A stretch of 64,000 bases of DNA from Lachnospiraceae bacterium FE2018 (GCA_000702845.1 JNKK01000003.1:62001-126000), one strand, 5' to 3'; shown: positions 18,853-29,144, numbered from the stretch's first letter. Program-made: numbers and translations. Notes: a model not told the origin generated them from the letters alone.

Positions 18853-19776
18853 TTATTCCGTGATCTCCCCGACCTCAACCAGATACCGATGCAGTGCGTC
18901 CTTCCAGTCCGGAAGCGGGGTAAAGCCATTTTCAGTCAGCTTTGATTTATTCAGACGGCTGTTAAACGGACGGGCTGCCTTTGACAGACCGTATTCTTCT
19001 GTCGTAACCGGAATGACCTGTGTATCCATACCGGCCTGCCGGTAAATCTCACAGGTGAAATCATACCAGGAGATGTAGCCGCCCTCATTAGTTGCGTGAT
19101 AATAACCGTATTTATCCGTCTCAATCATGTCAACCAGAAGCCTTGCCAGATCAAATGTATAGGTCGGTGTGCCGATCTGATCATTGACAACGCGAACCGT
19201 ATCATGTGATTTTCCGACATTCAGCATCGTCTTGATGAAATTCTTGCCGTTCAGGCCAAAGACCCATGCAATCCGGACAATAAAAAATTTGTCAACCAGC
19301 TGTGAGACAGCCAGCTCACCTTCCAGCTTTGTCTGTCCATAGACATTCAGCGGCTTATAGTCGCGGCAGTCCGGCTCCCATGGCTTCTCACCCTGTCCGT
19401 CAAATACATAGTCTGTACTGATATAAACCATCTTGCAGTCCAGTTCCTTACAGACAGCTGCAATATTATGCGTACCGCCGGCATTGATCGCGCGGACCTT
19501 GCCCACCTTGTCATCATCCTCTGCAAGATCCACTGCCGTCCACGCAGCACAGTGTACAACAACATCCGGCTGCAGTTCTGTCAGTGCGGCGCGGACCGCG
19601 TCCGCATTGGTAATATCCAGCTGCACATAAGGCATCTCTGTCACAGCACTTCCGTCCTGCACGCCGCCATACTGCTCTGCAATATCCGAGCCGATTCCCT
19701 CATAGCCGCGCTTCGCCAGCTCATTCATCACATCATGACCCAGCTGTCCCGCAACTCCTGTAACGAATATTTTCAT
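18853..19776 (-). CDS. rfbD: dTDP-4-dehydrorhamnose reductase
   Basis: A 307-residue short-chain dehydrogenase that makes the last step of dTDP-L-rhamnose synthesis using NAD(P)H. The Rossmann loop GVAGQLGHDV is at residues 7-16. The catalytic YxxxK is in VYGQTKLEGE, preceded by STDYVFDG. The N terminus MKIFVTG and total length match the family, and an AAAGGTGA ribosome site precedes the ATG. It follows rfbB in the operon. Confidence 0.95.
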   Translation of the reverse strand: MKIFVTGVAGQLGHDVMNELAKRGYEGIGSDIAEQYGGVQDGSAVTEMPYVQLDITNADAVRAALTELQPDVVVHCAAWTAVDLAEDDDKVGKVRAINAGGTHNIAAVCKELDCKMVYISTDYVFDGQGEKPWEPDCRDYKPLNVYGQTKLEGELAVSQLVDKFFIVRIAWVFGLNGKNFIKTMLNVGKSHDTVRVVNDQIGTPTYTFDLARLLVDMIETDKYGYYHATNEGGYISWYDFTCEIYRQAGMDTQVIPVTTEEYGLSKAARPFNSRLNKSKLTENGFTPLPDWKDALHRYLVEVGEITE

Positions 19777-19843
19777 TTTTATATCACCTTTTCTCTAAAT
19801 GGGTTCATCAAAAAACAGGAAAACTGTGGGGTGGATGTTCCAT

Positions 19844-20863
19844 TTACCGATTCCCGTACATCTGCTCATAATAATTCTGGTATTCACCGGAAATAATCGG
19901 CTCCCACCAGCTCTGATTGTCCAGATACCACTGGATGGTCTTCTTGATTCCGTCCGCAAACATGGTTTCCGGCAGCCAGCCGAGTTCTGTGTGAATCTTG
20001 GTCGGATCAATTGCGTAACGCATATCATGTCCCTTGCGGTCTGTGACATAGGTAATCAGGCTCTCCGGCTTGCCCAGTTCTTTACAGATCAGTTTCACAA
20101 TATCAATATTGCGCATCTCGTTGTGGCCGCCGATATTATAGACTTCTCCGACACGGCCGTTTCTGAAAACAAGATCAATTGCCTTGCAGTGATCTTCTAC
20201 ATACAGCCAGTCACGGACATTCAGGCCCTCGCCATAGACCGGAAGAGGCTTGTCATGCAGCGCATTGATGACCATCAGCGGAATCAGCTTCTCCGGGAAA
20301 TGATATGGTCCGTAATTATTCGAGCATCTGCTGATGGAAACAGGAAGTCCGTAGGTTCTGTGGTACGCGAGCACCAGCAGATCCGCAGATGCCTTGGAGC
20401 TGCTGTATGGGCTGCTCGTATGGATCGGCGTCTCCTCGGTGAAGAACAGATCCGGGCGGTCCAGCGGCAGGTCACCGTAAACTTCATCTGTGGATACCTG
20501 ATGATAACGCTGAATGCCGTATTTCCGGCAGGCATCCATCATCACGGCTGTGCCCATAATGTTTGTCTCCAGGAAAATGCCGGGATTCTCAATCGAGCGG
20601 TCTACATGAGATTCCGCCGCAAAATTGACGACAACATCCGGATGCTCTTCTTCAAACAGGTTATAGATTGCATCACGGTCACAGATATCAGCCTTCACAA
20701 ACCGGAAGTTCGGATTATCCATGACCGGCGCCAGCGTCGAGAGATTGCCTGCATAAGTCAGCTTGTCAACACAGACAATCCGGTCTTCCGGATGATTCTT
20801 CAGCATATAAAAAACAAAGTTAGATCCGATAAAGCCGGCTCCGCCGGTCACAATAATTGTCAT
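19844..20863 (-). CDS. rfbB: dTDP-glucose 4,6-dehydratase
   Basis: An extended short-chain dehydrogenase of about 339 residues catalysing the second step of dTDP-rhamnose synthesis. The NAD-binding GGAGFIGSN is at the N terminus, followed by the AAESHVDRS signature, STDEVYGDL, and YSSSKAS with the catalytic Tyr and Lys. The ATG at 20863 is preferred to an ORF start seven codons earlier because AGGAGGG precedes it. It lies between rfbA and rfbD. Confidence 0.95.
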   Translation of the reverse strand: MTIIVTGGAGFIGSNFVFYMLKNHPEDRIVCVDKLTYAGNLSTLAPVMDNPNFRFVKADICDRDAIYNLFEEEHPDVVVNFAAESHVDRSIENPGIFLETNIMGTAVMMDACRKYGIQRYHQVSTDEVYGDLPLDRPDLFFTEETPIHTSSPYSSSKASADLLVLAYHRTYGLPVSISRCSNNYGPYHFPEKLIPLMVINALHDKPLPVYGEGLNVRDWLYVEDHCKAIDLVFRNGRVGEVYNIGGHNEMRNIDIVKLICKELGKPESLITYVTDRKGHDMRYAIDPTKIHTELGWLPETMFADGIKKTIQWYLDNQSWWEPIISGEYQNYYEQMYGNR

Positions 20864-20916
20864 TTTTCTATTTCCCTCCTGCATGGATATTTTTAATTAC
20901 TATGAAACCTCCAGAA

Positions 20917-21816
20917 TCAGGAATGAAGAATATCCACATACTTTCCTTCCAGTACATCCAGCAAATACTGACCATACTGATTTTTCTTCAGATCCTCATA
21001 TTCTTTCAGCACGTCTTCTTTTGTAATCCATCCCTGAAGATATGCAATTTCCTCCAGACATGCAATTTTGCGATGCTGATGTGTCTCAATGGTCTTAACA
21101 AAATTCGTTGCGTCCGCGAGACTTTCGTGTGTGCCGGTATCCAGCCAGGTAAATCCTTTTCCAAGCAGCTTTACGTTCAGTTCACCCATATCCAGATAGA
21201 TCCGGTTCAGATCCGTAATCTCAAGTTCCCCTCTTGCGGACGGTTTGAGATTTTTCGCGTATTCCACAACACGATTATCATAAAAATACAGACCCGTGAC
21301 ACAATAATTACTCTTTGGCTTTGCGGGCTTCTCCTCAATAGAGATCGCGCGGCCTTCCGCGTCGAATTCCACGATGCCGAACCGCTCCGGATCTTCCACA
21401 TAATAGCCAAATACGGTAGCACCTTTTCCGGTTTCCGCATTATCCTTTGCCTCGCGCAGCCGCTTGGTCAGTCCGTTGCCGGCAAAAATATTATCACCCA
21501 GCACCATCGCTACGCAGTCATCTCCGATAAATTCGGCACCCAGAATAAAGGCCTGTGCCAGTCCGTCCGGCGAAGGCTGCACTTTGTAGGAAAGTTCAAG
21601 TCCAAACTGATGACCGTCTCCGAAGAGTTCCCGGAACCGCGGCGTATCAGCCGGTGTCGAAATAATAAGGATCTCCCGGATTCCCGCGTTCATGAGGACT
21701 GACATTGGATAGTAGATCATCGGTTTGTCATAAATCGGCAGCAGCTGTTTCGACGTCACTTTTGTCAGCGGATAGAGGCGGGTTCCTGATCCGCCCGCGA
21801 GAATAATGCCTTTCAT
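20917..21816 (-). CDS. rfbA: Glucose-1-phosphate thymidylyltransferase
   Basis: A 299-residue nucleotidyltransferase, first step of dTDP-L-rhamnose synthesis from glucose 1-phosphate and dTTP. It opens with [17 protein letters not shown] and has [16 protein letters not shown], the LGDNIFAG metal site, [10 protein letters not shown] and the [11 protein letters not shown] segment. Length and motifs are normal. It is the first rfb gene in the transcription unit, which suggests rhamnose is a main component of the polymer. Confidence 0.95.
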   Translation of the reverse strand: MKGIILAGGSGTRLYPLTKVTSKQLLPIYDKPMIYYPMSVLMNAGIREILIISTPADTPRFRELFGDGHQFGLELSYKVQPSPDGLAQAFILGAEFIGDDCVAMVLGDNIFAGNGLTKRLREAKDNAETGKGATVFGYYVEDPERFGIVEFDAEGRAISIEEKPAKPKSNYCVTGLYFYDNRVVEYAKNLKPSARGELEITDLNRIYLDMGELNVKLLGKGFTWLDTGTHESLADATNFVKTIETHQHRKIACLEEIAYLQGWITKEDVLKEYEDLKKNQYGQYLLDVLEGKYVDILHS

Positions 21817-21890
21817 ATCAGATCTCCTTTTTCATCCTATAAGTCGTTTACGATATGATTAACCGGTTTCTGTTTTCTTTTTCTGAATGG

Positions 21891-22895
21891 TCATTCCATT
21901 TCCCAGAAACTTTTATTCTGACTGAATTTCCGTACCAGTTTCTTCGGAATCCGCCGGTATCGTTTTCCCAGCAGATACCCCAGATACTTACATCCGCTCT
22001 GCCAGATCAGCGGGAACACAAGCCAGGGTCTTCCTGCTCTGCAGAGCTGGCCTGTCACCTGCCGGATCATCCGGAACCCTTCTCCTTCTGACGGAACATC
22101 CGCAAAAACTTCCGGATGCTGTGCCTGCGACACTGCCAGATCGAAATTCCGGTGAAACTGCTGTCTTCCGGTATAGTTGTGAGAATGTACGACTCGCGCA
22201 TCTGCCGTATAGGCAATCCCGAACCCGGCATCAATCAGTTTCCGTGCAAAGATCATATCTTCGTTAAAAATCGTATGAAGCGGAAATCCGCCGCATTTCA
22301 GGTAGATTTCCCTGTCATACATCGCGCAGACATTCGAACAGAAAAATGTTTTAATACCCAGCGTATCCAGATCCGCCCTGGTTTTTACCCTGCTTTCTCT
22401 CGGATAGTTAAAAGACCGGGTGTATTTTTCAAGTGTACTGCAGTCCAGGCGCGGAAGCTGGCGCGCGTAAGCGACAGCAACCCTGAACCCATCCGGCAGT
22501 CCGTCGTCTCCCTCCGATTGTTCCTCTTTGACTGCGGATGAATCTACATTCTGCCTGAGAAACTGCGACGCCAGATTTTCGATCAGCCGGCGGTCTGCCG
22601 GCAGTGCGTCCTGTGTCATGAAGAGAAGCAGATCTGCATCGGATTCCTGCGCCATCCTGTTGCGGGTTCCGCCGTGATCAAATTCCTGTTTTGTGATATG
22701 CGTCACAACCAGCCCCGGGAAATCCTGTTTAAAACGGGATTCCCAGAATGACTCCTCCGTATTGATCACTCTGACATGTGCCGGCCGGATACTCTGCGCG
22801 TTCAGACGTTTCAGCAGTTCAGAAAAAATCCCGCCGGGCTGATGCGTCGGAATCAGCACGTCTATCTTCAGTTTGGAAATATCCTCAGTAAGCAT
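21891..22895 (-). CDS. GT2 glycosyltransferase (rhamnosyltransferase-like)
   Basis: A 334-residue GT-A protein. IDVLIPTHQPGG opens the fold, followed by HGGTRN in the place typical of RfbF/WbbL-like rhamnosyltransferases and MTQDA as the acceptor/metal segment. The first 11 bases overlap the end of the priming transferase gene, suggesting coupled translation. As the second gene of the operon and next to the priming enzyme, it may add the second sugar of the lipid-linked repeat; this is inference. Confidence 0.85.
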   Translation of the reverse strand: MLTEDISKLKIDVLIPTHQPGGIFSELLKRLNAQSIRPAHVRVINTEESFWESRFKQDFPGLVVTHITKQEFDHGGTRNRMAQESDADLLLFMTQDALPADRRLIENLASQFLRQNVDSSAVKEEQSEGDDGLPDGFRVAVAYARQLPRLDCSTLEKYTRSFNYPRESRVKTRADLDTLGIKTFFCSNVCAMYDREIYLKCGGFPLHTIFNEDMIFARKLIDAGFGIAYTADARVVHSHNYTGRQQFHRNFDLAVSQAQHPEVFADVPSEGEGFRMIRQVTGQLCRAGRPWLVFPLIWQSGCKYLGYLLGKRYRRIPKKLVRKFSQNKSFWEME

Positions 22896-24288
22896 TTTTG
22901 TTTACAAATCCCCGGAAAAATGTCAGGAAGAGAATCTTAAAGTCAAGACTCACGCTCCAGTTTTCAATATAATAAAGGTCATACTCAATCCGCTTCGTAA
23001 TAGAAGTATCGCCGCGGTACCCGTGAATCTGCGCCCAGCCGGTCATACCGGGACGTACCTGATGTTTGATCATATAGCGCGGAATCTCTTCGCGGAATTT
23101 TTCTACAAAGAATGGCTGTTCCGGTCTCGGACCTACGAGACTCATCTCACCGCGCAGTACATTGATCAGCTGCGGAAGTTCATCCATACTTGTCCGCCGG
23201 AGCAGATTGCCGAATTTCGTGACGCGCGGATCATTTTCCACAGTCCATGCCGCCTCTTTCTCACTCCCTGTATGATAAGTCATAGAGCGGAATTTGAGCA
23301 TTTCGAATTCTTTGTTGTTCAGTCCGACACGTTTCTGCCGGAAAATAAGGGGTCCCGGTGATGTTCTCTTGATCCCGATCACCGCGACCAGCATAATCGG
23401 AGAAAACAGAATCAAAGCAACAATTGCGCCAAATATATCAACGATCCGCTTTACAAACGCATTGAATGAATTGGACAGCGGTACATACCGGATATTAACA
23501 ATCGGAAGCCCGAGAACATCTTCCGTGTAGGGACGTGTCGGGATAATCTTGTAATAGTCCGGAACGAACTGCGTGTGAATACCGGATTTTTCGCATTCCG
23601 CCACCAGATGCTCCAGCTTATCGTATTCCCGCAGATTCAATGTGATCGCGATCTCATCTACTTTATCCGTGTTCAGAAACGCATTCAGTTCACTGGTCTT
23701 TCCAATGATCCGGACACCTCTGTAAGCGGTTCCCTTTTCCTTCGTATCGTCCAGAATGCCGCGTACCTTGTAGCCCCACTCTGTATTTGCAATGACGCGG
23801 TCAATATACTGCTCAGCCGCGTGACTGTATCCGACCAGCAGTATTTTTTTCAGCGTACGTGTACTCCGCAGCTTCCGCCTCATGTATATATGCACAAAAT
23901 TGCGCGCAATAGCATCCAGCAGAATATTCAGAACGAAAAACAGTAACAGCATATTCCGCGCAAAGTGCTGCTGCTTGATCAGGTACAGGACAAGGATAAT
24001 CAGCAGCAGCCCGATGATATTCGCTTTCAGAAGATTGGTGAGCTCATGTCTGCGCCGCTGAATGCGGGAGACATCATACAGATAACATGCATAGTAGATA
24101 AAAAGATAAGACGGCACAATCAGCAGCAGCGCAATGACATAGTAGCGCAGCGGCAGAACCCGTACCGTACTCGGAAACCAATACGTGCGAAACCTGAGAT
24201 TCCACGCAAATAAATACGCTGCGATGATCAATACCGCATCGATCAGGATCTGCATTCGTATTCTTGCATTCTGATTGTTCTTATTCAC
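22885..24288 (-). CDS. Undecaprenyl-phosphate glucose/galactose phosphotransferase (WcaJ family)
   Basis: A 467-residue membrane enzyme with about five N-terminal helices (residues 10-140), a central nucleotide-binding-like domain (about 150-270) and a C-terminal sugar transferase domain from about 285. Motifs: KRTSPGPLIFRQKRVG, KFRSM, TSMDELPQLINVLRGEMSLVGPRPE, and VRPGMTGWAQIHGYRG. It is the first gene after a near-consensus promoter and is therefore the likely initiator of the main glycan. It differs from the second priming enzyme at 4520-5995, which has GTRP in place of GPRP and a different C terminus. Confidence 0.92.
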   Translation of the reverse strand: MNKNNQNARIRMQILIDAVLIIAAYLFAWNLRFRTYWFPSTVRVLPLRYYVIALLLIVPSYLFIYYACYLYDVSRIQRRRHELTNLLKANIIGLLLIILVLYLIKQQHFARNMLLLFFVLNILLDAIARNFVHIYMRRKLRSTRTLKKILLVGYSHAAEQYIDRVIANTEWGYKVRGILDDTKEKGTAYRGVRIIGKTSELNAFLNTDKVDEIAITLNLREYDKLEHLVAECEKSGIHTQFVPDYYKIIPTRPYTEDVLGLPIVNIRYVPLSNSFNAFVKRIVDIFGAIVALILFSPIMLVAVIGIKRTSPGPLIFRQKRVGLNNKEFEMLKFRSMTYHTGSEKEAAWTVENDPRVTKFGNLLRRTSMDELPQLINVLRGEMSLVGPRPEQPFFVEKFREEIPRYMIKHQVRPGMTGWAQIHGYRGDTSITKRIEYDLYYIENWSVSLDFKILFLTFFRGFVNKNAY

Positions 24289-24319
24289 GTGAAAATCCCT
24301 CGTTAAGCATAGTTAATAT

Positions 24320-24348
24320 ATTTTACCATAAATACCGGTTCTTTACAA
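24320..24348 (-). promoter_or_regulatory. SigA-type promoter of the polysaccharide operon
   Basis: On the minus strand, TTGTAA (24343-24348) and TAAAAT (24320-24325) are separated by exactly 17 bases, about 32 bases upstream of the priming-transferase ATG. This is the strongest promoter match near the operon's start, and no equally long gap occurs downstream until 16.2 kb. Confidence 0.7.
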
Positions 24349-24351
24349 ATT

Positions 24352-25344
24352 TTACATCTCCTGCTTCCGCTTCAGGATCTGCCAGGCATACTCGGCAAAG
24401 TTTGCGATCAGATCTGCCTCGATGGCAAGAAAACGCCGCACCGGAATGGTTTCGAAACGTACCCGCCGGCATTTTTCTCTGTCACGGAATCCTTCTTTAA
24501 TTCCCTGACGGAATGCTTTTCCGAGACCTTTCCGGGCAAAAAAAACATATTTGACAGCCATGCCGCAGAAAACCGGAACTGCATTCAGGATCAGCTGCCA
24601 GTCGGGCATATTTTTATAATTCAGCCAGATGTTATTGCGGATTGTGAGTTTCACCTTGAATTCGTTGTAGCGCGACCCGCTGGTTCCGCTGCCCACATGC
24701 CACACAACTGCCTTTGGCACATAAACATTAACATATCCGTGAAGCCGCGCGCGATAACCGACATCGATATCCTCCAGATATGCAAAGTGGTTTTCGTCAA
24801 AATACCCGATTGTTTCAAATACTTTCCTCCGATAGATCGCTGCGCCGGCACATGCGGAAAACACCCGGCAGGGACGGTTGTAATGACTGATCCGCCTTCC
24901 GGTTCCCCTGTTGAACGCCCAGCCTGCCACTGTATACTGATCCCCGGCGGAATCCATCAGCTCCGGCTCATACATGCGAATCATCTTCGATGCGGCAGAG
25001 AAGATCCGCTTTGAGCGGCTGATTCCGCGCACCATTTCCTCGACAAAATGCTCATCTGCACGGATATCGTTATTCAGCAGCAGTACATACGGGGTACCGC
25101 ATGCCTTTATTCCCGTGTTGACAGCGGCCGCAAATCCCGTGTTTTCCGTCAGATAAATCACACGGATCTGCGCGGATTCATGCGCCCGGAGCCATTCAAC
25201 ACTTCCGTCTGTCGATCCGTTATCCACGATCAGGACAGAAAACTGCTGATAAGACTGAACTTCCAGTGATGTCAGACATGTCTCAAGAAAAGCCATGCCA
25301 TTATAATTCGGTATTACAATGGTTGTCGTGTATTTTTTCTGCAT
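24352..25344 (-). CDS. GT2 glycosyltransferase (WbbL-like)
   Basis: A 330-residue GT2 protein with TIVIPNYNG, IVDNGSTDGS, NTGFAAAVN and LLLNNDI (the metal motif), followed by FDENHFAYLEDIDVGYRARLHGY, the WbbL/rhamnosyltransferase-type acceptor region. The C-terminal quarter is hydrophobic to basic and may associate with the membrane. The stop lies just upstream of the operon promoter at 24.3 kb, so it may be transcribed apart from that operon. Donor sugar unknown. Confidence 0.86.
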   Translation of the reverse strand: MQKKYTTTIVIPNYNGMAFLETCLTSLEVQSYQQFSVLIVDNGSTDGSVEWLRAHESAQIRVIYLTENTGFAAAVNTGIKACGTPYVLLLNNDIRADEHFVEEMVRGISRSKRIFSAASKMIRMYEPELMDSAGDQYTVAGWAFNRGTGRRISHYNRPCRVFSACAGAAIYRRKVFETIGYFDENHFAYLEDIDVGYRARLHGYVNVYVPKAVVWHVGSGTSGSRYNEFKVKLTIRNNIWLNYKNMPDWQLILNAVPVFCGMAVKYVFFARKGLGKAFRQGIKEGFRDREKCRRVRFETIPVRRFLAIEADLIANFAEYAWQILKRKQEM

Positions 25345-25404
25345 GTCAGTAAAGGTTTCCTCTCATTCTGCCGGTAAAAAACACCGTTCAAAAATGCAGT
25401 AAGG

Positions 25405-25430
25405 GGCTGCCGCGCATATGCGCAGCAGCC
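25405..25430 (-). terminator. Hairpin after the L,D-transpeptidase gene
   Basis: A 26-base near-perfect palindrome, arms GGCTGC and GCAGCC around GCGCATATGCGC, with a single T.G mismatch. On the minus strand it is followed by a weak T-rich stretch ending in TTTTT. It lies 83 bases after the transpeptidase stop and before the GT2 start, so a terminator is likely but the U tract is interrupted. Confidence 0.5.
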
Positions 25431-25512
25431 TCTTCGATTCTCTTTGCTCATCCGTTGCCGGCACACTTTTTCTGCCGTACAAACATTTTTATACGATCCT
25501 TCCAGATCGGCT

Positions 25513-26472
25513 TTAGTTATAAATAACAACCGTTGTGCCCTTCGGCATATTGGTCTGCAGCCATTTCGCATTCTCCACATACAGGCGGATGCAGCCGGCT
25601 GATCCTGAGACACCCATCTGCCCGTTCAGAACAGTACGCGGTGAACTCTCCGGCTTATAGCCCTGGGAATGGAAATGATATTTGTCGCCTTTGTAGCATG
25701 TGAAATACCACCAGCGCATACCGTGAGAGTCAAAGTAACGTCCCTTATATCCGGTCAGATGATGGACACCGGTCGGTGTCGGCATAATAATCTGACCGAC
25801 AACGCAGGGCCAGTACTTAATACATTTCCATTTGCCCTTCTTGCCCTGATAAATAGAAACTTTATGCTTTCCGCGGTTAACCACGATCAGGTACTTGGTA
25901 GGGCTGTCATATTTCTGCGCTTTTTTATTGATCGAAGCATCGCCGAGCTTCAGAACACCGGCTTTTGAAAAGGTATATTTTGTGCCGGAGATCTTCTTAT
26001 TTCCGGTGACCATGCGACCGTTTTTCTTCGGATTGAAGTAATAGCGTTTACCGTCGATGTCCTTCCAGCCGGTGACGATCGAATAGTCATTTTTAATATA
26101 GTATTTATATTTTCCGATTGTAACAAAGCCCGCTTTCCCTGTGTCGGGACGAACTGCCTTGCCTTCTTCGTCATAGTAACAGAGTTTTTTCTTGCCGTTT
26201 GACTTAACTTTTACAAACTTCTTTACAACAGCAGTGCCGTCTTTCTTTACAAAATACCAGCTGCCTGCAACATACTGTTTGCCGGTCTGCGTTACCTTAA
26301 CGCCATTTTTGTAAAGATACGGCTTTCCGCTTGATTTGTCTACACCGTTCTCTACCGTCACAGCTTCATCTTCCGCGAATACTGCTGTCGCGCCAATGGA
26401 TCCGACCACCATCAGTGCCGCCAGCAGCAGCACGATCAGGCGCTTTACCAGAGACTGTCTTCCTGTTTTCAT
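25513..26472 (-). CDS. Secreted L,D-transpeptidase with wall-binding repeats
   Basis: A 319-residue exported enzyme. Residues 1-34 are a signal peptide (KR, a hydrophobic run, then AVFAED cleavage). About residues 50-175 hold several aromatic Gly-Trp/Tyr-Phe repeats (GWKDIDGKRYYF and similar) of the choline-binding/CW-binding type. Residues about 192-319 are a YkuD L,D-transpeptidase domain with HFHS (266-269) and SGSAGCIRL (289-297), giving catalytic His268, Cys294 and Arg296. It would form 3-3 peptidoglycan crosslinks or attach proteins to peptidoglycan outside the membrane. AGGAGGAG precedes the ATG. The gene lies 62 bases after the muramidase gene, so the two may be co-transcribed. Confidence 0.93.
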   Translation of the reverse strand: MKTGRQSLVKRLIVLLLAALMVVGSIGATAVFAEDEAVTVENGVDKSSGKPYLYKNGVKVTQTGKQYVAGSWYFVKKDGTAVVKKFVKVKSNGKKKLCYYDEEGKAVRPDTGKAGFVTIGKYKYYIKNDYSIVTGWKDIDGKRYYFNPKKNGRMVTGNKKISGTKYTFSKAGVLKLGDASINKKAQKYDSPTKYLIVVNRGKHKVSIYQGKKGKWKCIKYWPCVVGQIIMPTPTGVHHLTGYKGRYFDSHGMRWWYFTCYKGDKYHFHSQGYKPESSPRTVLNGQMGVSGSAGCIRLYVENAKWLQTNMPKGTTVVIYN

Positions 26473-26534
26473 GTTATCTCCTCCTGTTTTTATTATTTAT
26501 TTCCGTTTTAAAATTCTTTCATCCGACACAGCGC

Positions 26535-29144
26535 TCACCCGATCAGCGCACCTGTATTCCGGTCGAACGTATACCATCTTCCATTGATCAGCTGCCGCCC
26601 GAATACCATGCGGCCTTTTTTATTGAAATAATATTTTCTTCCCTTGATCTTCTTAAATTTGCTCTTGACCATGGCACCGTTCGACGGCTTGAAATAATAC
26701 TTTTTTCCTTTTATTTTCTGAAGCCCGGTCTTTCTGTGACCTTTCTTGTTATAATAACAGGTTTTCTTTTTCCCGGCAACTTTAACAATGCCTGTTTTCA
26801 TCGCAAATGTTTTCGGATTGAAATAATAATAATATTTCCCGATCTTTTTTTCGCCTGAAACAGCCCGCCCGTAGTCGTCATAGTAACATTTCTTTTTCGC
26901 TGTCAGTTTCAGGAAAGAATTGCAGCGCATCGCGCCGGTTCCCGGATTAAAGTAATGCCAGTGGCCTTCGAGAAACTGTTTGCCGAACTGCATCTGCCCC
27001 TGGGCATTGTAATATACAATTTTACCCTGCGCCTCCAGGTACTGGAATCCCACCTGCATGGCGCCGCCGGTTTCCTCAAACAGATACCATTTTCCGTTGA
27101 TCTGGCGCTGTCCGAACACTTTATACCCGGTTGCCGGATCAAAATAACAGATCTTGCTCAGACTCGGGATATATACAAACCCGTACAACTGCTTCTCGGG
27201 CTCGGTCTCTGTTGCATTTTTTACAATAATCCAGTTGCCCGGAGAAACCTGTTTCTGTGTATACAGTTCTTTTGAAGTCGCCTGTGCAATCCTTGTATCA
27301 AACTGCAGATTAACTCTGCTGTTCAATACATCCACAACAACCTGCGGCGTGGCTTTCCGCCTGACAGCTTTCAGTTTCCCGTACCAGTAATTCATATCCA
27401 CACGACCCGGTATACCGTTGACTCTGCCGCTGGAACTGTACTGCCACATGATATAGTCGCCTGTATAAGTTGTCTTACTCGCATACTGCGCGACCCAGAT
27501 CGGGTAATCTGTACTGTTTATGAAGGGGCTCATATAGCCTTCCAGCCAGTATTTGTAGGAATAAAGCCCTGCCTGGTAACCTGCCGCCGTCACATCATCG
27601 CAGTAGGCGGCCGCCATCTTGTTTTTGAGATTTGTGGAAAGACTTTTCTGTGTAACATCCTCCATGTCATAGAAAACCGGAAGGGAAGGCTTGTGTCCCT
27701 TCAGCAGCTTAATGGTTGTCGCAGCTTCTTTTTTCACGCCTGCAACACTCGTCGCATAAGAATAGAAATAAATACCATACGGCATGCCGACGCGCTCAAC
27801 CTCACTGATGTTGCGCAGCCAGTATGCATCGCCTCCGGTCTCCAGATTATGGCCGTGGCCGCATCGAATGATGGCAAATTCAATACCGGCCTGTTTCACC
27901 TGATCCCAGTCAATACTTCCGTTGTGGTGACTGACATCAATGCCCTTATGAACTTCTGAAGAGGCAGTCAGTATATTCTGCACTTCACAGCTGCCGTCCA
28001 GATTGACAAGGCGCTGTCCTGCTGCGGTCTTAACGACAGCAACATCGGCTTTCGGCAGCTCTTTCGCCTTCAGATTTCCGGCGGAAACTGCATCTGCAGT
28101 TCCCTGTACATCCGGATTGGCGGTATCTGTGCCGGCCGTACCGCCTTCTGTCGTTTCTGCGCCGTCAGATCCATTCTGCACATCAAGGGACGCATCTGAT
28201 CCATTTTGATCGATGCTCTGTGATCCGCCGCTCCCGCTCTGTTCCGGTTCTGCAGGGATCCCATTCTGATCATCCGAAGCTGACTGCGCGTCCTGACTGC
28301 CGTCTGAGGAATCAGCTGCAGGATCGTCAGTGATTTCTTCTTCCGGTATGACACTTTGCGAGGAACCGGATGGATCAACCGCCTGACTTCTGTCCGGATT
28401 CAGGTTTCCGCCTGTTTCCGTCTGACTTGAATTTCCCTGTTCTTCAGAATGATCAGCAGGTTCCTCCGGGTAAAGATCCTCCGGATTGAGCTCTGCAGCT
28501 GTCTGAATCTCTTCTTCTACTGCAATCAGAGATTCATCGATCGGCATACCATTCAAAAACCGAAAACTGTTCTCCTGTCCATTCGGATCAACCTGAATGG
28601 TGCCGGTCTCTTTCATCTGCCTGGCAGCATCCTGACAAGTCTCAACTGCAACTGCCGCATTATCAAGTGCCTGGATGCTTTCCTGCAGAACAGCCTGACC
28701 TTCTTCCGGAAGTGCTTCGTATTGATCTTTTGTCTCCTCTATATAGCTTTCCAGCCGCTCCAGTCCGGCGTCATCTGCCTGTGCGAGATCAGCAGAAGCC
28801 TGGATGATCTCCTTAATCGACTCACCGATCTCTTCCGGCATCACCTGATCTGTTTCTTCTGCACCAGTCTCCGTCTCTGCCGAAATGATCGTCTCAGGAT
28901 TTTCAGTCAGATCAGTCGTTTCTGACGCATCCGCTGCTTCGATGACAACTTCGGTCTGCGCTCCGGAAGAATCTGTCTGCAGCAGATCTCCTCCGGAATC
29001 CTGCAATACTTCAGCAGCCGGCTGCTCTTCCGCAAAAACGGCAGTTTCTCCCGCAGAAAAAATTTCAAGTGTCAGCGCAATGCCAAGCATCATCGCAACT
29101 GCTCTGCTTTTTTTATGTCTGTTATATTTTTTTTCTGACATCAT
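26535..29144 (-). CDS. Secreted GH25 muramidase with long acidic linker and C-terminal wall-binding repeats
   Basis: An 869-residue exported lysozyme-like enzyme. Residues 1-39 are a signal peptide. Residues about 40-390 are very rich in Glu, Asp, Ser, Thr, Gln and Gly, partly helical up to 180 and then low in complexity, likely a spacer. Residues 400-590 are a GH25 domain with GIDVSHHNG (Asp403) and FYDMED (Asp493, Glu495), the catalytic set that cleaves the MurNAc-GlcNAc bond, and VDMNYW. Residues about 650-869 contain eight or nine CW-binding-type repeats such as NGKWYLFEE, EGHWHYFN and INGRWYTFDRNTGALIG. The same repeat type occurs in the neighbouring transpeptidase, suggesting both bind one wall ligand, perhaps phosphocholine on a polymer modified by the LicD proteins. 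Confidence 0.93.
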   Translation of the reverse strand: MMSEKKYNRHKKSRAVAMMLGIALTLEIFSAGETAVFAEEQPAAEVLQDSGGDLLQTDSSGAQTEVVIEAADASETTDLTENPETIISAETETGAEETDQVMPEEIGESIKEIIQASADLAQADDAGLERLESYIEETKDQYEALPEEGQAVLQESIQALDNAAVAVETCQDAARQMKETGTIQVDPNGQENSFRFLNGMPIDESLIAVEEEIQTAAELNPEDLYPEEPADHSEEQGNSSQTETGGNLNPDRSQAVDPSGSSQSVIPEEEITDDPAADSSDGSQDAQSASDDQNGIPAEPEQSGSGGSQSIDQNGSDASLDVQNGSDGAETTEGGTAGTDTANPDVQGTADAVSAGNLKAKELPKADVAVVKTAAGQRLVNLDGSCEVQNILTASSEVHKGIDVSHHNGSIDWDQVKQAGIEFAIIRCGHGHNLETGGDAYWLRNISEVERVGMPYGIYFYSYATSVAGVKKEAATTIKLLKGHKPSLPVFYDMEDVTQKSLSTNLKNKMAAAYCDDVTAAGYQAGLYSYKYWLEGYMSPFINSTDYPIWVAQYASKTTYTGDYIMWQYSSSGRVNGIPGRVDMNYWYGKLKAVRRKATPQVVVDVLNSRVNLQFDTRIAQATSKELYTQKQVSPGNWIIVKNATETEPEKQLYGFVYIPSLSKICYFDPATGYKVFGQRQINGKWYLFEETGGAMQVGFQYLEAQGKIVYYNAQGQMQFGKQFLEGHWHYFNPGTGAMRCNSFLKLTAKKKCYYDDYGRAVSGEKKIGKYYYYFNPKTFAMKTGIVKVAGKKKTCYYNKKGHRKTGLQKIKGKKYYFKPSNGAMVKSKFKKIKGRKYYFNKKGRMVFGRQLINGRWYTFDRNTGALIG

